Below, piece after piece: positions 1 through 8,531 of a stretch of 64,000 nt of DNA; position 1 is the first letter of the stretch, and each line of letters begins with the position of its first letter. The notes under the pieces are model-generated. The model searched no databases. It saw only the letters and a program-made list of their open reading frames with translations, and was not told the DNA's origin. A program made the translations under genes and the position numbers. This stretch comes from Bisbaumannia sp015645095 (GTDB taxonomy: Bacteria > Pseudomonadota > Gammaproteobacteria > Pseudomonadales > Halomonadaceae): NCBI GenBank assembly GCA_036871055.1, contig CP141893.1, positions 868,001 through 932,000 of the forward strand. The letters run 5' to 3'.

Positions 1-1
1 C

Positions 2-82
2 GGCAACGGGGTATCGCTCGAGACCTTCGATCGCGCCCGGGCCCTGGCCAGCTCAGGGGGCGCTCGGCATTCTCGTCCCTGA
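2..82 (+). CDS. C-terminal end of a threonine dehydratase-like protein (EutB-like), partial
   Basis: An open frame enters from the left edge in frame 2 and stops at the TGA at 80-82, leaving 26 residues (GNGVSLETFDRARALA and a short tail). The GN(G)VSLETF pattern resembles the C-terminal 'GGNVD...F' end of PLP-dependent threonine/serine dehydratases. EutB of ectoine utilisation belongs to that family, and eutB usually sits directly upstream of eutC, which follows here. The assignment is inference from a short tail plus context; the catalytic part lies outside the window. Confidence 0.5.
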   Translation, partial: GNGVSLETFDRARALASSGGARHSRP

Positions 83-190
83 TAATGACGCTTGGCTCTT
101 GCTGGCCCTCGGCGCCGCTTATCCTGGTGGCGACCCTCGGCCGGCGGGTCACTCTGGCGACGGCTTTGTGTTTGGCAAAGGAGGAGTGCG

Positions 191-1147
191 ATGCAGCTTT
201 TCTATCGAGATGCGATTCGCCAGGCCGTGGGCCTGGACCTCGAGGCCCTGGCGGCGGTGGAGGACGGTTTCGCCGCCCTGGGGCGCGGCGAGGTGGTGCA
301 GCCACCGATCCTCTCCATGGCCATCGAGGAGGCCAACGGTGAGGTGGACGTCAAGACCGCCCATATCCGCGGCGCGGCGCGCTTCGCCATCAAGGTCAGC
401 CCCGGCTTCTTCGACAACCCCGGGCTGGGGCTGCCCAGCCTCAATGGCCTGATGCTGGTGCTCTCCGCCCGGACCGGCCTGGTGGAGGCGGTGCTCTTCG
501 ACGAGGGCTACCTGACCGCGATACGCACCGCCCTGGCCGGGGCCATCGCCGCCAAGCACCTGTCGCGTCCCGACAGCCGTCGGGTGGCGGTACTGGGCGC
601 CGGCGAGCAGGCCGAGCTGCAGGTGCAGGCGCTACGCCTGGTGAGGCCGATCGAGCGGGTGGACGTCTGGGCGCGGCGCCACGAGGCGGCCGATGCCCTC
701 ACTCGCTGCCTCGAGGGCCAGGGGCTCGAGGCCCGCGCCCACGACAGCGTGGCCGCGGCCTGCGCCGCGGCGGATATCGTGATCACCACTACGCCATCGC
801 GCCGTCCCATCCTGCATGCCGGGGAGCTCCCCGAGGGGGTGCATGTCACCGCCATGGGCTCGGACGGCCCCGACAAGCGGGAGCTGGACGAGTCGGTGCT
901 GCACCTGGCCAGCGCCTTCGTCTGCGATAGCCGGGCCCAGAGCGAGAGCAACGGCGAGCTCAAGGCCCTGGCGGCGAGGGGCGAGCCGCCATTCCGTGTC
1001 TATGAACTGGGGCGGGTGATCGCCGAGGGCTGGGAGCTGCGCAGTTCGCCCCGGGATATCACCGTCTGCGACCTGACCGGCACCGGGGTGCAGGACACCG
1101 CCATCGCCAACTTCGCCCTGGCGCGCCTGGCCCGGGTCGGCGACTGA
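191..1147 (+). CDS. eutC: Ornithine cyclodeaminase family protein, EutC-like (ectoine utilisation)
   Basis: A 318-residue NAD(P)-binding protein of the ornithine cyclodeaminase/mu-crystallin family. The Rossmann motif is VAVLGAGEQAELQ near residue 135, after an N-terminal half typical of the family (VDVKTAHIRG, FAIKVSPGFFDN). The C-terminal VTAMGSDGPDKREL and DLTGTGVQDTAIA segments match the EutC branch better than true ornithine cyclodeaminases. Start: ATG at 191 follows a strong AAAGGAGG site; in-frame upstream starts lack one. The probable eutB just upstream supports a role in catabolism of ectoine or a related amino acid. The substrate is inferred; a cyclodeaminase or imino-acid reductase acting on another amino acid is possible. 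Confidence 0.8.
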   Translation: MQLFYRDAIRQAVGLDLEALAAVEDGFAALGRGEVVQPPILSMAIEEANGEVDVKTAHIRGAARFAIKVSPGFFDNPGLGLPSLNGLMLVLSARTGLVEAVLFDEGYLTAIRTALAGAIAAKHLSRPDSRRVAVLGAGEQAELQVQALRLVRPIERVDVWARRHEAADALTRCLEGQGLEARAHDSVAAACAAADIVITTTPSRRPILHAGELPEGVHVTAMGSDGPDKRELDESVLHLASAFVCDSRAQSESNGELKALAARGEPPFRVYELGRVIAEGWELRSSPRDITVCDLTGTGVQDTAIANFALARLARVGD

Positions 1148-1260
1148 GTCTCGGGCCCCGGCCCGGGCTCGGTTGATTGGGCGTGACCCGGCCGCCTTGA
1201 GACGGAGCCGGGGCTGGCCCATGCTGGATGGCACCCTGTACTGTCCTGGAGTCACATCCT

Positions 1261-1941
1261 ATGCGTCGGGTTATCGCCTTCGATGTCTATGGCACCCTGA
1301 TCGATCCCCACGGGGTGGTCGCCGAGCTGGAGGACCTGCTCGGCGATCGCGCCCTGGCCTTCTCCCAGCGCTGGCGGGACAAGCAACTGGAGTACAGCTT
1401 CCGCCGCGGCCTGATGGGCGCCTACGTGGATTTCGCCCAGTGCACCCGGGAGGCCCTGGAGTTCACCGACCGCGCCTTCGGCGGCCCCCTCAGCGAGCTC
1501 CAGCTGGATCGCCTGATGACCCACTATGGCCGCCTGCCGGCCTATCCCGAGGCCGCCGCCGCCCTGGCGCGGCTGCGCCAGGCGGGCATCACCTGCGTGG
1601 CCTTCTCCAACGGTTCTCGGGAGACGGTGGCCGCGCTGCTGGCCCAGGCCGGCTTGGCCGAGGCCTTCGACGACATCGTCAGCGTCGACGAGATCAAGCG
1701 CTTCAAGCCCGACCCCGCCGTCTATGCCCATCTGCGTTACCGCCTGGAGGCCCCGGCGGAGGCCACCTGGCTGGTCTCCAGCAACCCCTTCGACGTGATC
1801 GGTGCCCGCCATGCCGGCCTGCATGCGGTCTGGGTGCGGCGCCTGGCGGAGGCCCCCTTCGATCCCTGGGGGGGCGAGCCGGACCTGACGGTTACCGACC
1901 TGGAGAGCCTGGCCGAACGCCTGATCGGTCTCGCCGACTGA
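1261..1941 (+). CDS. Haloacid dehalogenase type II (HAD superfamily hydrolase)
   Basis: A 226-residue cytoplasmic HAD hydrolase. The nucleophile motif FDVYGTLID lies near the N-terminus, motif II is FSNGSRE near residue 118, and the Lys motif is IKRFKPDPAVY. The motif III acid region (WLVSSNPFDVIGARHAGLHAVWV) is typical of L-2-haloacid dehalogenases. ATG at 1261 is chosen because conservation begins at MRRVIAFDVYGTL; an upstream in-frame ATG would add 11 unconserved residues. It follows eutC in the same direction with a 113-bp gap. The natural substrate is unknown; many such proteins act on small phosphorylated or halogenated acids. Confidence 0.85.
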   Translation: MRRVIAFDVYGTLIDPHGVVAELEDLLGDRALAFSQRWRDKQLEYSFRRGLMGAYVDFAQCTREALEFTDRAFGGPLSELQLDRLMTHYGRLPAYPEAAAALARLRQAGITCVAFSNGSRETVAALLAQAGLAEAFDDIVSVDEIKRFKPDPAVYAHLRYRLEAPAEATWLVSSNPFDVIGARHAGLHAVWVRRLAEAPFDPWGGEPDLTVTDLESLAERLIGLAD

Positions 1942-2054
1942 CGTCCCGGGTGATCTGCTCGACCCTGATCGCCCAGGCCTTCCAGGCGGTGCGCTATCCG
2001 ATCCTGCCGATCGAGGCGCTTCCCGAGAACGAAGCCCCCGGCCGAGCGCTGACC

Positions 2055-2690
2055 TCAAACCGAGAGCTCGATCAGGCGCCCCCCGGCGGCCTCGGCGTCC
2101 TGGTGATCGTGGGTCACCAGCAGGCTGGGCAGGCCCGCCTCGCGCAGGTGTTCGAAGACCCAGTCGCGCATCTCCTGGCGCAGCTGGGTATCGAGCTTGG
2201 AGAAGGGCTCGTCGAGCAGTACCGCCCTGGGCTCGGAGAGCAGCAGGCGCATCAGTGCCACCCGCGCCTTCTGGCCCCCGGAGAGGGTCGCCGGGTCGCG
2301 ATCCCCGAAGTCCGCAAGACCGAGATGGGCCAGGGCCGCCTCGACCCGGGCGCGCTTGTCGCGGCGGTGGCGGGGCAGGCCGAAGCGCAGGTTGTCGGCC
2401 ACCGAGAGGTGGGGAAAGAGCAGCGGGTCCTGGAACAGCAGGCCGATGCCGCGCCGCTCGGCGGGCAGCCCCTGGATGGCGACGCCATCCAGGATCACTT
2501 GGCCGCTGGCCGCGAACGCCTCGTCCAGGAAGCCCGCCAGGTAGGCCAGCAGGGTCGACTTGCCGGAGCCCGAGGGGCCCATCACGGTAAGCACCTCGCC
2601 GGGGCCGATCCGGGCATCCAGTGCCACCAGGAGGGCGCCGTCGAGGGCGATGGAGACGTCATGGAGGGCGAGGTGGTGGGTCTGGGTCAT
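2055..2690 (-). CDS. ynjD: ABC transporter ATP-binding protein, YnjD-like
   Basis: A 211-residue ATPase that energises the permease encoded just upstream. Walker A is GPSGSGKST (near residue 37), the signature is LSGGQKARVALMR, Walker B is AVLLDEP, and the H-loop is LLVTHDHQDAE. Its start overlaps the permease stop by 4 nt (ATGA), indicating translational coupling. Order and fused permease match the E. coli ynjBCD group, related to thiamine and iron importers. The substrate of this family is not established; thiamine-like, phosphorylated or polyamine compounds are candidates. Confidence 0.85.
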   Translation of the reverse strand: MTQTHHLALHDVSIALDGALLVALDARIGPGEVLTVMGPSGSGKSTLLAYLAGFLDEAFAASGQVILDGVAIQGLPAERRGIGLLFQDPLLFPHLSVADNLRFGLPRHRRDKRARVEAALAHLGLADFGDRDPATLSGGQKARVALMRLLLSEPRAVLLDEPFSKLDTQLRQEMRDWVFEHLREAGLPSLLVTHDHQDAEAAGGRLIELSV

Positions 2691-4369
2691 AGGGTGTCTC
2701 GCATGCCGCGTCGATGGGACCAGAGTAGCCGGGGCAGGCCCACGGCCAGGGTGAAGCCCACCAGGGGCAGGCTGGCCTGGACCAGGGCCCAGACGCCGAT
2801 GATGCGCCGGTTGCCGCCGGCGGCCAGGGCCACCGCCTCGGTGGTCACGGTGGTGATGCGTCCGGCGCCCAGCAACTGGGTGGGCAGGTACTGGCCGATG
2901 CTCACCGCCAGGCCCACGGCGCTGGCGGTGAGTATCGGGGCCAGCAGCAGGGGCAGGCGCACCCGCCAGAACAGCGACCCGGGGGAGGCGCCCAGGGTGC
3001 GGGCCAGCTGCGACCAGCGCGGATCGAGGCGCCGGTAGGCCTCGGCGAGGGAGAGGTAGACATAGGGCAGCACGAACAGCAGGTGGCCGAAGATCACCAG
3101 GCCGTGGTGGGGACGGGTGCCCAGGTACTCCATGACCACCACCAGGCCGAACAGGAAGGCGATCTGCGGCACGATCAGTGGCAGATAGAGCAGCCACAGC
3201 GCCCGGGAGGGGCGGTGGCCGATGCGCTGCTCGTTCTCCAGGGCGGCCAGCACCAGCACCAGGGCCAGCAGGGTGGCGCCGAGGGCGATAAGGGCGGTGG
3301 AGGCGAGCGGGTCGGCGAGCTGCGGCAGCACCCGGAGCCAGTGTTGCAGGGTCAGCCCCTGGGGCCAGGCCTCGGGAAAGCGCCAGAAGGCGGCCACCGA
3401 GTTGAGGGCCAGGCTGGCCAGCCCGACGAAGGCGGTCAGGGTGGTCAGCAGGATCAGGCCGCGGCCGGCCAGGCGCAGCGGCACCTCGCCGCGGCGGCGG
3501 CCACCCCGGGCGATCCAGCCGCGCATCAGCCAGGCCCCGAGGCGTTCCAGGCCCCACCAGGTGAGCAGGGCGCTGGCGGTGAGGCCCAGCTGCAGGATGG
3601 CGCCGGCGGAGGCCAGGAAGCGGCGATCGAGGTCCGGGTCGTTGAACCACTGCAGGATCGACACGCTGAGCACCGGAGGCAGGGTGGGGCCGAGGATCAG
3701 GGCCACGTCCACCACCGAGGAGGCGTAGGCGATCACCGCATAGACCGGCAGACGGATCAGCGGATAGAGGGCCGGCGCCACCACCTTGAACCAGGCCAGG
3801 GTCGGCCGATAGCCCAGGGAGCGGGCCATGGCCAGGCGCCGCTGGGGGTCGAGCTGGGGCAGCGCCGCCAGGCTCATCAGCAGAAGGAAGGGCACCTCCT
3901 TGAGGATCAGGCCGGCCATCAGCGAGAGCCCCCAGGGATCCTGGACGATCAGCAGGTCCGGCGGGCGCTCCCAGCCGGTGAGGCCGGGAGAGACCAGCCG
4001 CAGCAACAGCCCGGAGGGAGCGATCAGGAAGGCCAGGCCGAAGGCCGCCGCGGCATGGGGAAGGGAGAGCAGCGGCGAGACCAGGCGGCGGATCCAGCGA
4101 TCCAGGCGGCTGCCGCTGGCCGCCGCCAGGAACAGCAGCACGATGGCCAGGGAGACCGCGGTCGTGGCCAGGCCGCTGGCGAAGCTGACCGCCATGGAGC
4201 GCCAGATGCCGGGCTGGTCGAAGAGTTGCCGCCAGGGGGCGAGGCTCAGGCTATCGCCGCCGAGGGCCGGCAGGTAGCCGAAGGCGGGCAGCAGCGCCAT
4301 CAGCAGGCCGGCCAGGATGGGGCCGGCCAGCAGCAGGACGATCAGGGGCGGAACCAGGCGCAGGATCAT
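2687..4369 (-). CDS. ynjC: ABC transporter permease, two fused permease halves, YnjC-like
   Basis: A 560-residue inner-membrane protein with about 12 hydrophobic segments made of two MetI-type permease halves in one chain. Each half carries an EAA-like cytoplasmic loop: ALPQLDPQRRLAMARSLGYRP near residue 190 and AYRRLDPRWSQLARTLGASP near residue 440. A single fused permease is normal for the YnjC/ThiP/SfuB class. It sits between the binding-protein gene (31-nt gap) and the ATPase gene (4-nt overlap), so the three form one operon on the minus strand. Confidence 0.85.
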   Translation of the reverse strand: MILRLVPPLIVLLLAGPILAGLLMALLPAFGYLPALGGDSLSLAPWRQLFDQPGIWRSMAVSFASGLATTAVSLAIVLLFLAAASGSRLDRWIRRLVSPLLSLPHAAAAFGLAFLIAPSGLLLRLVSPGLTGWERPPDLLIVQDPWGLSLMAGLILKEVPFLLLMSLAALPQLDPQRRLAMARSLGYRPTLAWFKVVAPALYPLIRLPVYAVIAYASSVVDVALILGPTLPPVLSVSILQWFNDPDLDRRFLASAGAILQLGLTASALLTWWGLERLGAWLMRGWIARGGRRRGEVPLRLAGRGLILLTTLTAFVGLASLALNSVAAFWRFPEAWPQGLTLQHWLRVLPQLADPLASTALIALGATLLALVLVLAALENEQRIGHRPSRALWLLYLPLIVPQIAFLFGLVVVMEYLGTRPHHGLVIFGHLLFVLPYVYLSLAEAYRRLDPRWSQLARTLGASPGSLFWRVRLPLLLAPILTASAVGLAVSIGQYLPTQLLGAGRITTVTTEAVALAAGGNRRIIGVWALVQASLPLVGFTLAVGLPRLLWSHRRGMRDTL

Positions 4370-4400
4370 GGCCGAGTGTCACTCCGGGGCGTACCGCCCC

Positions 4401-5606
4401 TCATTGACCCACGTAGCGCCGTTGCCAGGCCGCCTCCAGGGCGTCCACCCAACTGGGGTGGGGCTGGCCGAGCAGCTCGCCGAGCGCCTCCGGGGGCAGG
4501 GTGGCGATCCCCAGGTCGATCTGCGCGAAGCGGGCGCGCTCGTCTTCCTCGAGGCGCTCCATGGCGAGTACGGTGCCGCTGCCCCAGATCACCGGGTCCT
4601 GCTTCCGGGCCTGGGCCTCGGGGGAGAGCAGGAAGTCGGCGACCACCATGGCGCCGGCCTTGTGCTGGGCGTTGTAGGGGATCGCCAGGAAGCTCAGGTT
4701 GCCGATCATGCCGCCGTCGTGGACATAAGTGCGCACCGTCTCGGGCAGCTCGAAGTTGGCGATGGCGCCGGAGGCCTCGGTGGTGCTGAAGGAGAGGCCG
4801 ATGGCGATCTCGCCGTCGCCCATCAGGCGGCGCAGCTCGGCGCTGTTGGCGGGGAAGGCGCGGCCGCCGCGCCACAGGTGGGGATGCAGGGCGTCGAGGA
4901 ACTCCCAGAGCGGGGCGGTCAGGGCGTCGAAGTCGCTCTCCTCCACCGGGGCGTAGAAGGGGGCGGTCTCCTCGGCGAGCTCCAGCATGGCCTGGGTGAT
5001 GAAGGCGTTGCCGAGGAAGTTGGGCACCCGGGCATAGGTGAAGTCGCCGGGGTTGGCCCGGGCCCAGTCGAGCAGCTCCGGCATCGACCTGGGGTGGTCA
5101 TCGACCAGGGCGGTGTCATAGTAGAAGACCACCTGGGAGCTGCTCCAGGGCGCCTCCAGGCCATCCACCGGGATCGTCCAGTCGTAGCGTACCGCCGGGG
5201 AGTTCTCCGGGTCGGTGAGGGGGTAGTGGGGCAACTGCTCCGACCAGGGGCCGAACAGCAGGTCATTGGCCTTCATGGTGGCGAAGTTCTCGCCGTTGAT
5301 CCAGATCAGGTCCACGTTGCCGCGCTCGTCATTGCCGGCCTGGCGCTCCGCCAGCACCCGTGAGACCGCCTCGGCGGTATCGCCCAGCTTCACATGGGTC
5401 AGGGTGATGTCATAGCGCTCCGCGACCCGGTCGGCGGTCCACTGGATATAGTCATTGATGCGCTCCTCGCCGGCCCAGGCATACCAGAAGACCTGCTGGC
5501 CGCGGGCCTCGTCGAGCACCGCCTCCCAGTCATGGGGATCCGGGGCGGCCTGGGCGGAGGTCAGGCCGACCAGGCCGAGGGCCAGCAGCAGGGGGGATCG
5601 AAACAT
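4401..5606 (-). CDS. ynjB: ABC transporter periplasmic substrate-binding protein, YnjB-like
   Basis: A 401-residue binding protein with a signal peptide (MFRSPLLLALGLVGLTSAQAA, cleavage after about residue 21). It has the class II binding-protein fold seen in YnjB and thiamine- or iron-binding relatives, for example DLIWINGENFATMK and a C-terminal WVDALEAAWQRRYVGQ. ATG at 5606 is favoured by an AAGGAG site 9-10 nt upstream; earlier in-frame starts run into the preceding remnant. It begins the ynjBCD operon. The nearby CDP-alcohol phosphatidyltransferase and phosphotransferase remnant suggest a head-group or alcohol-type substrate, but this is inference only. Confidence 0.85.
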   Translation of the reverse strand: MFRSPLLLALGLVGLTSAQAAPDPHDWEAVLDEARGQQVFWYAWAGEERINDYIQWTADRVAERYDITLTHVKLGDTAEAVSRVLAERQAGNDERGNVDLIWINGENFATMKANDLLFGPWSEQLPHYPLTDPENSPAVRYDWTIPVDGLEAPWSSSQVVFYYDTALVDDHPRSMPELLDWARANPGDFTYARVPNFLGNAFITQAMLELAEETAPFYAPVEESDFDALTAPLWEFLDALHPHLWRGGRAFPANSAELRRLMGDGEIAIGLSFSTTEASGAIANFELPETVRTYVHDGGMIGNLSFLAIPYNAQHKAGAMVVADFLLSPEAQARKQDPVIWGSGTVLAMERLEEDERARFAQIDLGIATLPPEALGELLGQPHPSWVDALEAAWQRRYVGQ

Positions 5607-5625
5607 GGGTAAGGCTCCTTGCGGG

Positions 5626-5820
5626 TTAGTCCTGGGGGGCGAGGGCGTGGGCGCGGGCCAGTAGGCCGCTGCCGACCAGGCGCAGGTGCTCATGGGCCAG
5701 GCCGGTATCGGCCAGGGGCACGATGGCGTCATGGGCGAGTCCTGGGAGCCGGGCCCCGAGGGCCTCGGCGAGGCCGGCCTGGGGACGGGATTGCTCGATG
5801 CGATTGGCGGGCTGCGTCAC
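5626..5820 (-). pseudogene. Phosphotransferase (choline/aminoglycoside kinase-like) remnant, N-terminal part only
   Basis: A 64-codon frame starting with GTG. The segment GLAHEHLRLVGSGLLARA looks like the first beta strands of aminoglycoside/choline phosphotransferases, which in YnjBCD-type loci I recall reading 'LAHxHxRLxGxGLLARVPKQSQ' and running on for about 300 residues. Here the frame ends after HALAPQD, so the ATP-binding and catalytic parts are absent. It lies between ynjB (19 nt away) and the CDP-alcohol phosphatidyltransferase, where such a gene is expected. I read it as a large internal deletion leaving the 5' end, possibly fused to the last codons. A genuine small protein cannot be excluded. 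Confidence 0.5.
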
Positions 5821-5884
5821 GGCGTTACCTGATGGCGAACGAGGTTTATGGCGTCTGATGCCACCTGAGTCGTCACTCGCCCCG

Positions 5885-6511
5885 TTACCTTACATCACTC
5901 GCCTGCATCAGGGTGTGATAGCCGCCCCAGAGGCGTGTGGCGGTGGTGATCAGGCAGGCGATGGCGAACAGCGTCGCCAGGATGACGAAGTGCTGGGGAA
6001 ACAGGCAGAAGAGCACGAAGGCCAGGATGGTCTCCGTGCCCTCGGTGAGGCCATGCAGGTAGTAGAAGGCCTTGTTGGGAAAGCGCGGCCGCTGCAACTG
6101 GTGGCGATTGGCCATGATGGCGAAGGCCAGGAAGGAACTGCCCGTGCCGATAAAGGCGAACAGCAGCAGGGCGGCGGCGAGCGCATTGTCCGCGGGGTTG
6201 GCCAGGGCGAAGCCGAAGACCACGGCGCCGTAGAAGACGAAATCGAGGCCGATATCGAGAAAACCGCCGGCATCGCTGGTGGTGTCGCCGAGCCGGGCCA
6301 GGACGCCATCCAGGCCATCGCCGAGGCGGTTGAGGAGGATGACGACCAGGGCCGGGAGGTACCACTCCAGGGCCAGCAGGGGCAGGGCCAGCAGGCCGAT
6401 CGCGAAGCCGGTGACCGTGACCTGGTTGGCGCTGATGCGACGCGCCAGCAGCCAGCGGGCACTGCCCTCGAGCAGGTCTTGCGCCAACGGCATGGTCCAG
6501 CGATCCAGCAT
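5885..6511 (-). CDS. CDP-alcohol phosphatidyltransferase family membrane protein
   Basis: A 208-residue integral membrane protein with about six hydrophobic segments. It carries the catalytic signature DG-x2-AR-x8-G-x3-D-x3-D, visible as DGLDGVLARLGDTT followed by GGFLDIGLDFV. The family transfers a phosphatidyl or related group from a CDP-alcohol to an alcohol, as in phospholipid head-group synthesis. ATG at 6511 (MLDRW) is used; a GTG two codons upstream is also possible because the AAGGAG site lies 4 nt from it and 10 nt from the ATG. It is co-directional with the ynjBCD genes downstream and may share their substrate chemistry. Confidence 0.8.
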   Translation of the reverse strand: MLDRWTMPLAQDLLEGSARWLLARRISANQVTVTGFAIGLLALPLLALEWYLPALVVILLNRLGDGLDGVLARLGDTTSDAGGFLDIGLDFVFYGAVVFGFALANPADNALAAALLLFAFIGTGSSFLAFAIMANRHQLQRPRFPNKAFYYLHGLTEGTETILAFVLFCLFPQHFVILATLFAIACLITTATRLWGGYHTLMQASDVR

Positions 6512-6745
6512 GAGCACGAATCTCCTTGAGGGGGCTGATATAGGGTCGGGCGCTTCCGCCCTTCCTTACCCTGTCGTCCATGATTGTACATTAGCAGCAC
6601 CTCGTACAACTCCAGCGATGGGCACCTGCATGGCCAAGGTGCGCCATCTCGGCCGTCTGATCGACTGTAAGGTTCGTGACGCTTAGGCGACAGAGCACCA
6701 GGACCCTGGACTCCGACTCGGGGAGCTCCCCCTGGCGAGGTGCTT

Positions 6746-7771
6746 ATGCGACGACTCCTGCTGACGACAGCGCTTCTCGGTTTCCTGGTCGGCGGCTCGG
6801 CCCTGGCCGGGCCGCCGACCCAGGCGCCGCCCCAGGTGGCGGTGGCGCACTCCCTGGAGAGCTTCCGCGCCGCCCTCCAGTCGGGAGGGCCCGGCAAGGA
6901 TGGCATTCCCTCCATCGACCGGCCCCGATTCCTGAGCGCCGACCAGGCACGGCTGAGCGATGACGAGATCGTTATCGGCCTCTATCGCCAGGGCGAGGCG
7001 CGGGCCTACCCCCAGCGCATCCTGGTGTGGCACGAGATCGTCAATGACGAGCTGGGCGGCGAGGCCCTGAGCATCACCTACTGCCCCTTGACCGGCACCG
7101 CCCTGGGCTTCAAGCGGGGGGCGACCCAGCTCGGGGTCTCCGGCAAGCTGGTCAACAGCAACCTGGTGATGTACGACCGGGCCACCGACAGCGAGTGGCC
7201 GCAGATCCTCGGCGTGGCCATCGATGGCCCCCTGGTCGGCCAGGGGCTGGAAGAGGTGCGCCTGATCTGGACCACCTGGGGGCAGTGGCGGGCCCGCTAT
7301 CCCGAGACCCGGGTGCTCTCCGAGCAGACCGGCTATGTGCGCAACTATCGCCGCGACCCCTACGGAAGCTACGTCCCCTTGGGCGGCTACTACCTCCCCG
7401 AGAGTCGTCGCCTCTTCCCTGTGTTGAATCGCGACGACCGCTTTCCCCCCAAGACGATGATCTTCGGCGTGCGCACCGTCCAGGGGGCCCTGGCCGTCGA
7501 TCGTCGGGCCCTGCGTGAGGAGCGAGTGATCGAGACCCGGTTGGGCGAGGAGTCCCTGGTGTTGATCCACGACCCCGGCCTGGATACCGCCTGGGCCTTT
7601 CGCAATCCCCGCGGCCTGAGCCTCGATGCCGATGCTCTGAATTTCACGCCGGAGGGCGTGCGTGGCCCGGGCATCGAGGCCCTGGAGCCCCTGCACGGCT
7701 TCGAGGCCATGTGGTTTGCCTGGGCCGCCTTCTATCCCGACACGTCCCTCTACCCGGAGCAGACTCCATGA
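6746..7771 (+). CDS. DUF3179 domain-containing exported protein
   Basis: A 341-residue protein with a signal peptide (MRRLLLTTALLGFLVGGSALA). The DUF3179 core includes DGIPSIDRPRFLSADQA, AYPQRILVWHEIVND, the conserved Cys motif ITYCPLTGTALGF (near residue 113) and FGVSGKLVNSNLVMYD-like text. The family is widespread, secreted or membrane-attached, and of unknown function. The ATG at 6746 is preferred to the GTG two codons upstream. Its stop overlaps the next start (ATGA), so the following membrane protein is co-translated. Divergent from the CDP-alcohol phosphatidyltransferase gene. Confidence 0.8.
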   Translation: MRRLLLTTALLGFLVGGSALAGPPTQAPPQVAVAHSLESFRAALQSGGPGKDGIPSIDRPRFLSADQARLSDDEIVIGLYRQGEARAYPQRILVWHEIVNDELGGEALSITYCPLTGTALGFKRGATQLGVSGKLVNSNLVMYDRATDSEWPQILGVAIDGPLVGQGLEEVRLIWTTWGQWRARYPETRVLSEQTGYVRNYRRDPYGSYVPLGGYYLPESRRLFPVLNRDDRFPPKTMIFGVRTVQGALAVDRRALREERVIETRLGEESLVLIHDPGLDTAWAFRNPRGLSLDADALNFTPEGVRGPGIEALEPLHGFEAMWFAWAAFYPDTSLYPEQTP

Positions 7772-8307
7772 GTGTCTTCAGGAACCGCCTGATGGCCCGT
7801 CCGGCGGCGCTGCTGGCGTTAGCTATCATGGCCATGAGCTATGCGCTGGCCTACCTCTGGTTGACCGGCGACCTGGCCGGTGGTGGCTGGGGCGGCTGGG
7901 AGGCGAGCTTCCCCGCCTGGGAGCGCCTGTTCGAACGGCGCGGCTTCCTGCAGTTCGAGCCGGTGGGCCGGATCATGCTGGGCAGCCTGGTATGGACCTT
8001 CAGCCCCCTCAATACGCTAGTGGCCCTGGCGATGGGGGGACTGCTGGGGCTCAACCTGCTGGCGGCCTGGTGGGTATGGCGCTCGCCCCGGGTGTGTGGG
8101 GTGGGTGGCTCCGCCGGCGGCATCCTGGCGGCGATTCCGGCCCTATTGGTTGGTGGGGCCTGCTGCGCCCCCCTGGTGCTGATCTGGCTGGGCCTGCCGA
8201 TCGCCGGTGCCGTGGTGGGCCTGACGCCACTCCTGATTCCCCTGGCCCTGGTGCTAATGCTGGCCGGACTCTGGGTCATGAGCCGGCGCCTCGACGCGAG
8301 CGGCTAG
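7768..8307 (+). CDS. Membrane protein of unknown function with a Cys pair in a transmembrane segment
   Basis: A 179-residue protein with four or five hydrophobic helices (near residues 12-30, 70-100, 115-130, 138-170). The most distinctive feature is GGACCAPLVLIWLGLP, a vicinal Cys pair entering a helix, reminiscent of metal- or thiol-active membrane proteins such as MerT, but without clear homology. It overlaps the DUF3179 gene by 4 nt, so the two are probably one functional unit at the cell envelope. I do not recognise a named family. Confidence 0.7.
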   Translation: MSVFRNRLMARPAALLALAIMAMSYALAYLWLTGDLAGGGWGGWEASFPAWERLFERRGFLQFEPVGRIMLGSLVWTFSPLNTLVALAMGGLLGLNLLAAWWVWRSPRVCGVGGSAGGILAAIPALLVGGACCAPLVLIWLGLPIAGAVVGLTPLLIPLALVLMLAGLWVMSRRLDASG

Positions 8308-8324
8308 GCGACGAGCGTGACAGG

Positions 8325-8531
8325 TCACTCCCTGTCGGACTCCTCTTCCTGAGGGCAGCGTTCCCCATCCAGGCGCTGGCCGGCCTGGTGCAGCAGCTCG
8401 AACTGGCGGTTGCACTGCTTGCAGGCACCACACATGGAGAGGTGAAAGGTCAGCGATACCTTCTCTGTCCAGCTAAGTGGGCGATCGAGGCGCTGTGACA
8501 TCAGCTCGGTGGCCCGCTTGCACATCATCAT
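8325..8531 (-). CDS. Zinc-finger anti-sigma factor (zf-HC2-like), small
   Basis: A 68-residue protein with MSQRLDRPLSWTEKVSLTFHLSMCGACKQCNRQ. This is the H-x3-C-x2-C zinc-binding anti-sigma domain fold (HLSMCGAC, then C in KQC). There is no transmembrane segment, so it is a soluble regulator that would hold the neighbouring sigma factor. Its start overlaps the sigma gene stop by 4 nt (ATGA), giving coupled, roughly stoichiometric synthesis. The Cys-rich sensor suggests a redox or metal signal, which fits the Cys-rich exported cytochrome encoded divergently upstream. Confidence 0.8.
   Translation of the reverse strand: MMMCKRATELMSQRLDRPLSWTEKVSLTFHLSMCGACKQCNRQFELLHQAGQRLDGERCPQEEESDRE

Noticed and set aside
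1173..3038. A 621-codon plus-strand frame
   Set aside because: It overlaps the HAD gene in another frame and runs antisense to the ABC ATPase; its Arg/Gly/Pro-rich translation is a GC-rich shadow.
3083..4789. A 568-codon plus-strand frame
   Set aside because: Antisense to the clear permease and binding-protein genes; Gln/Gly/His-rich composition typical of antisense reading in high-GC DNA.
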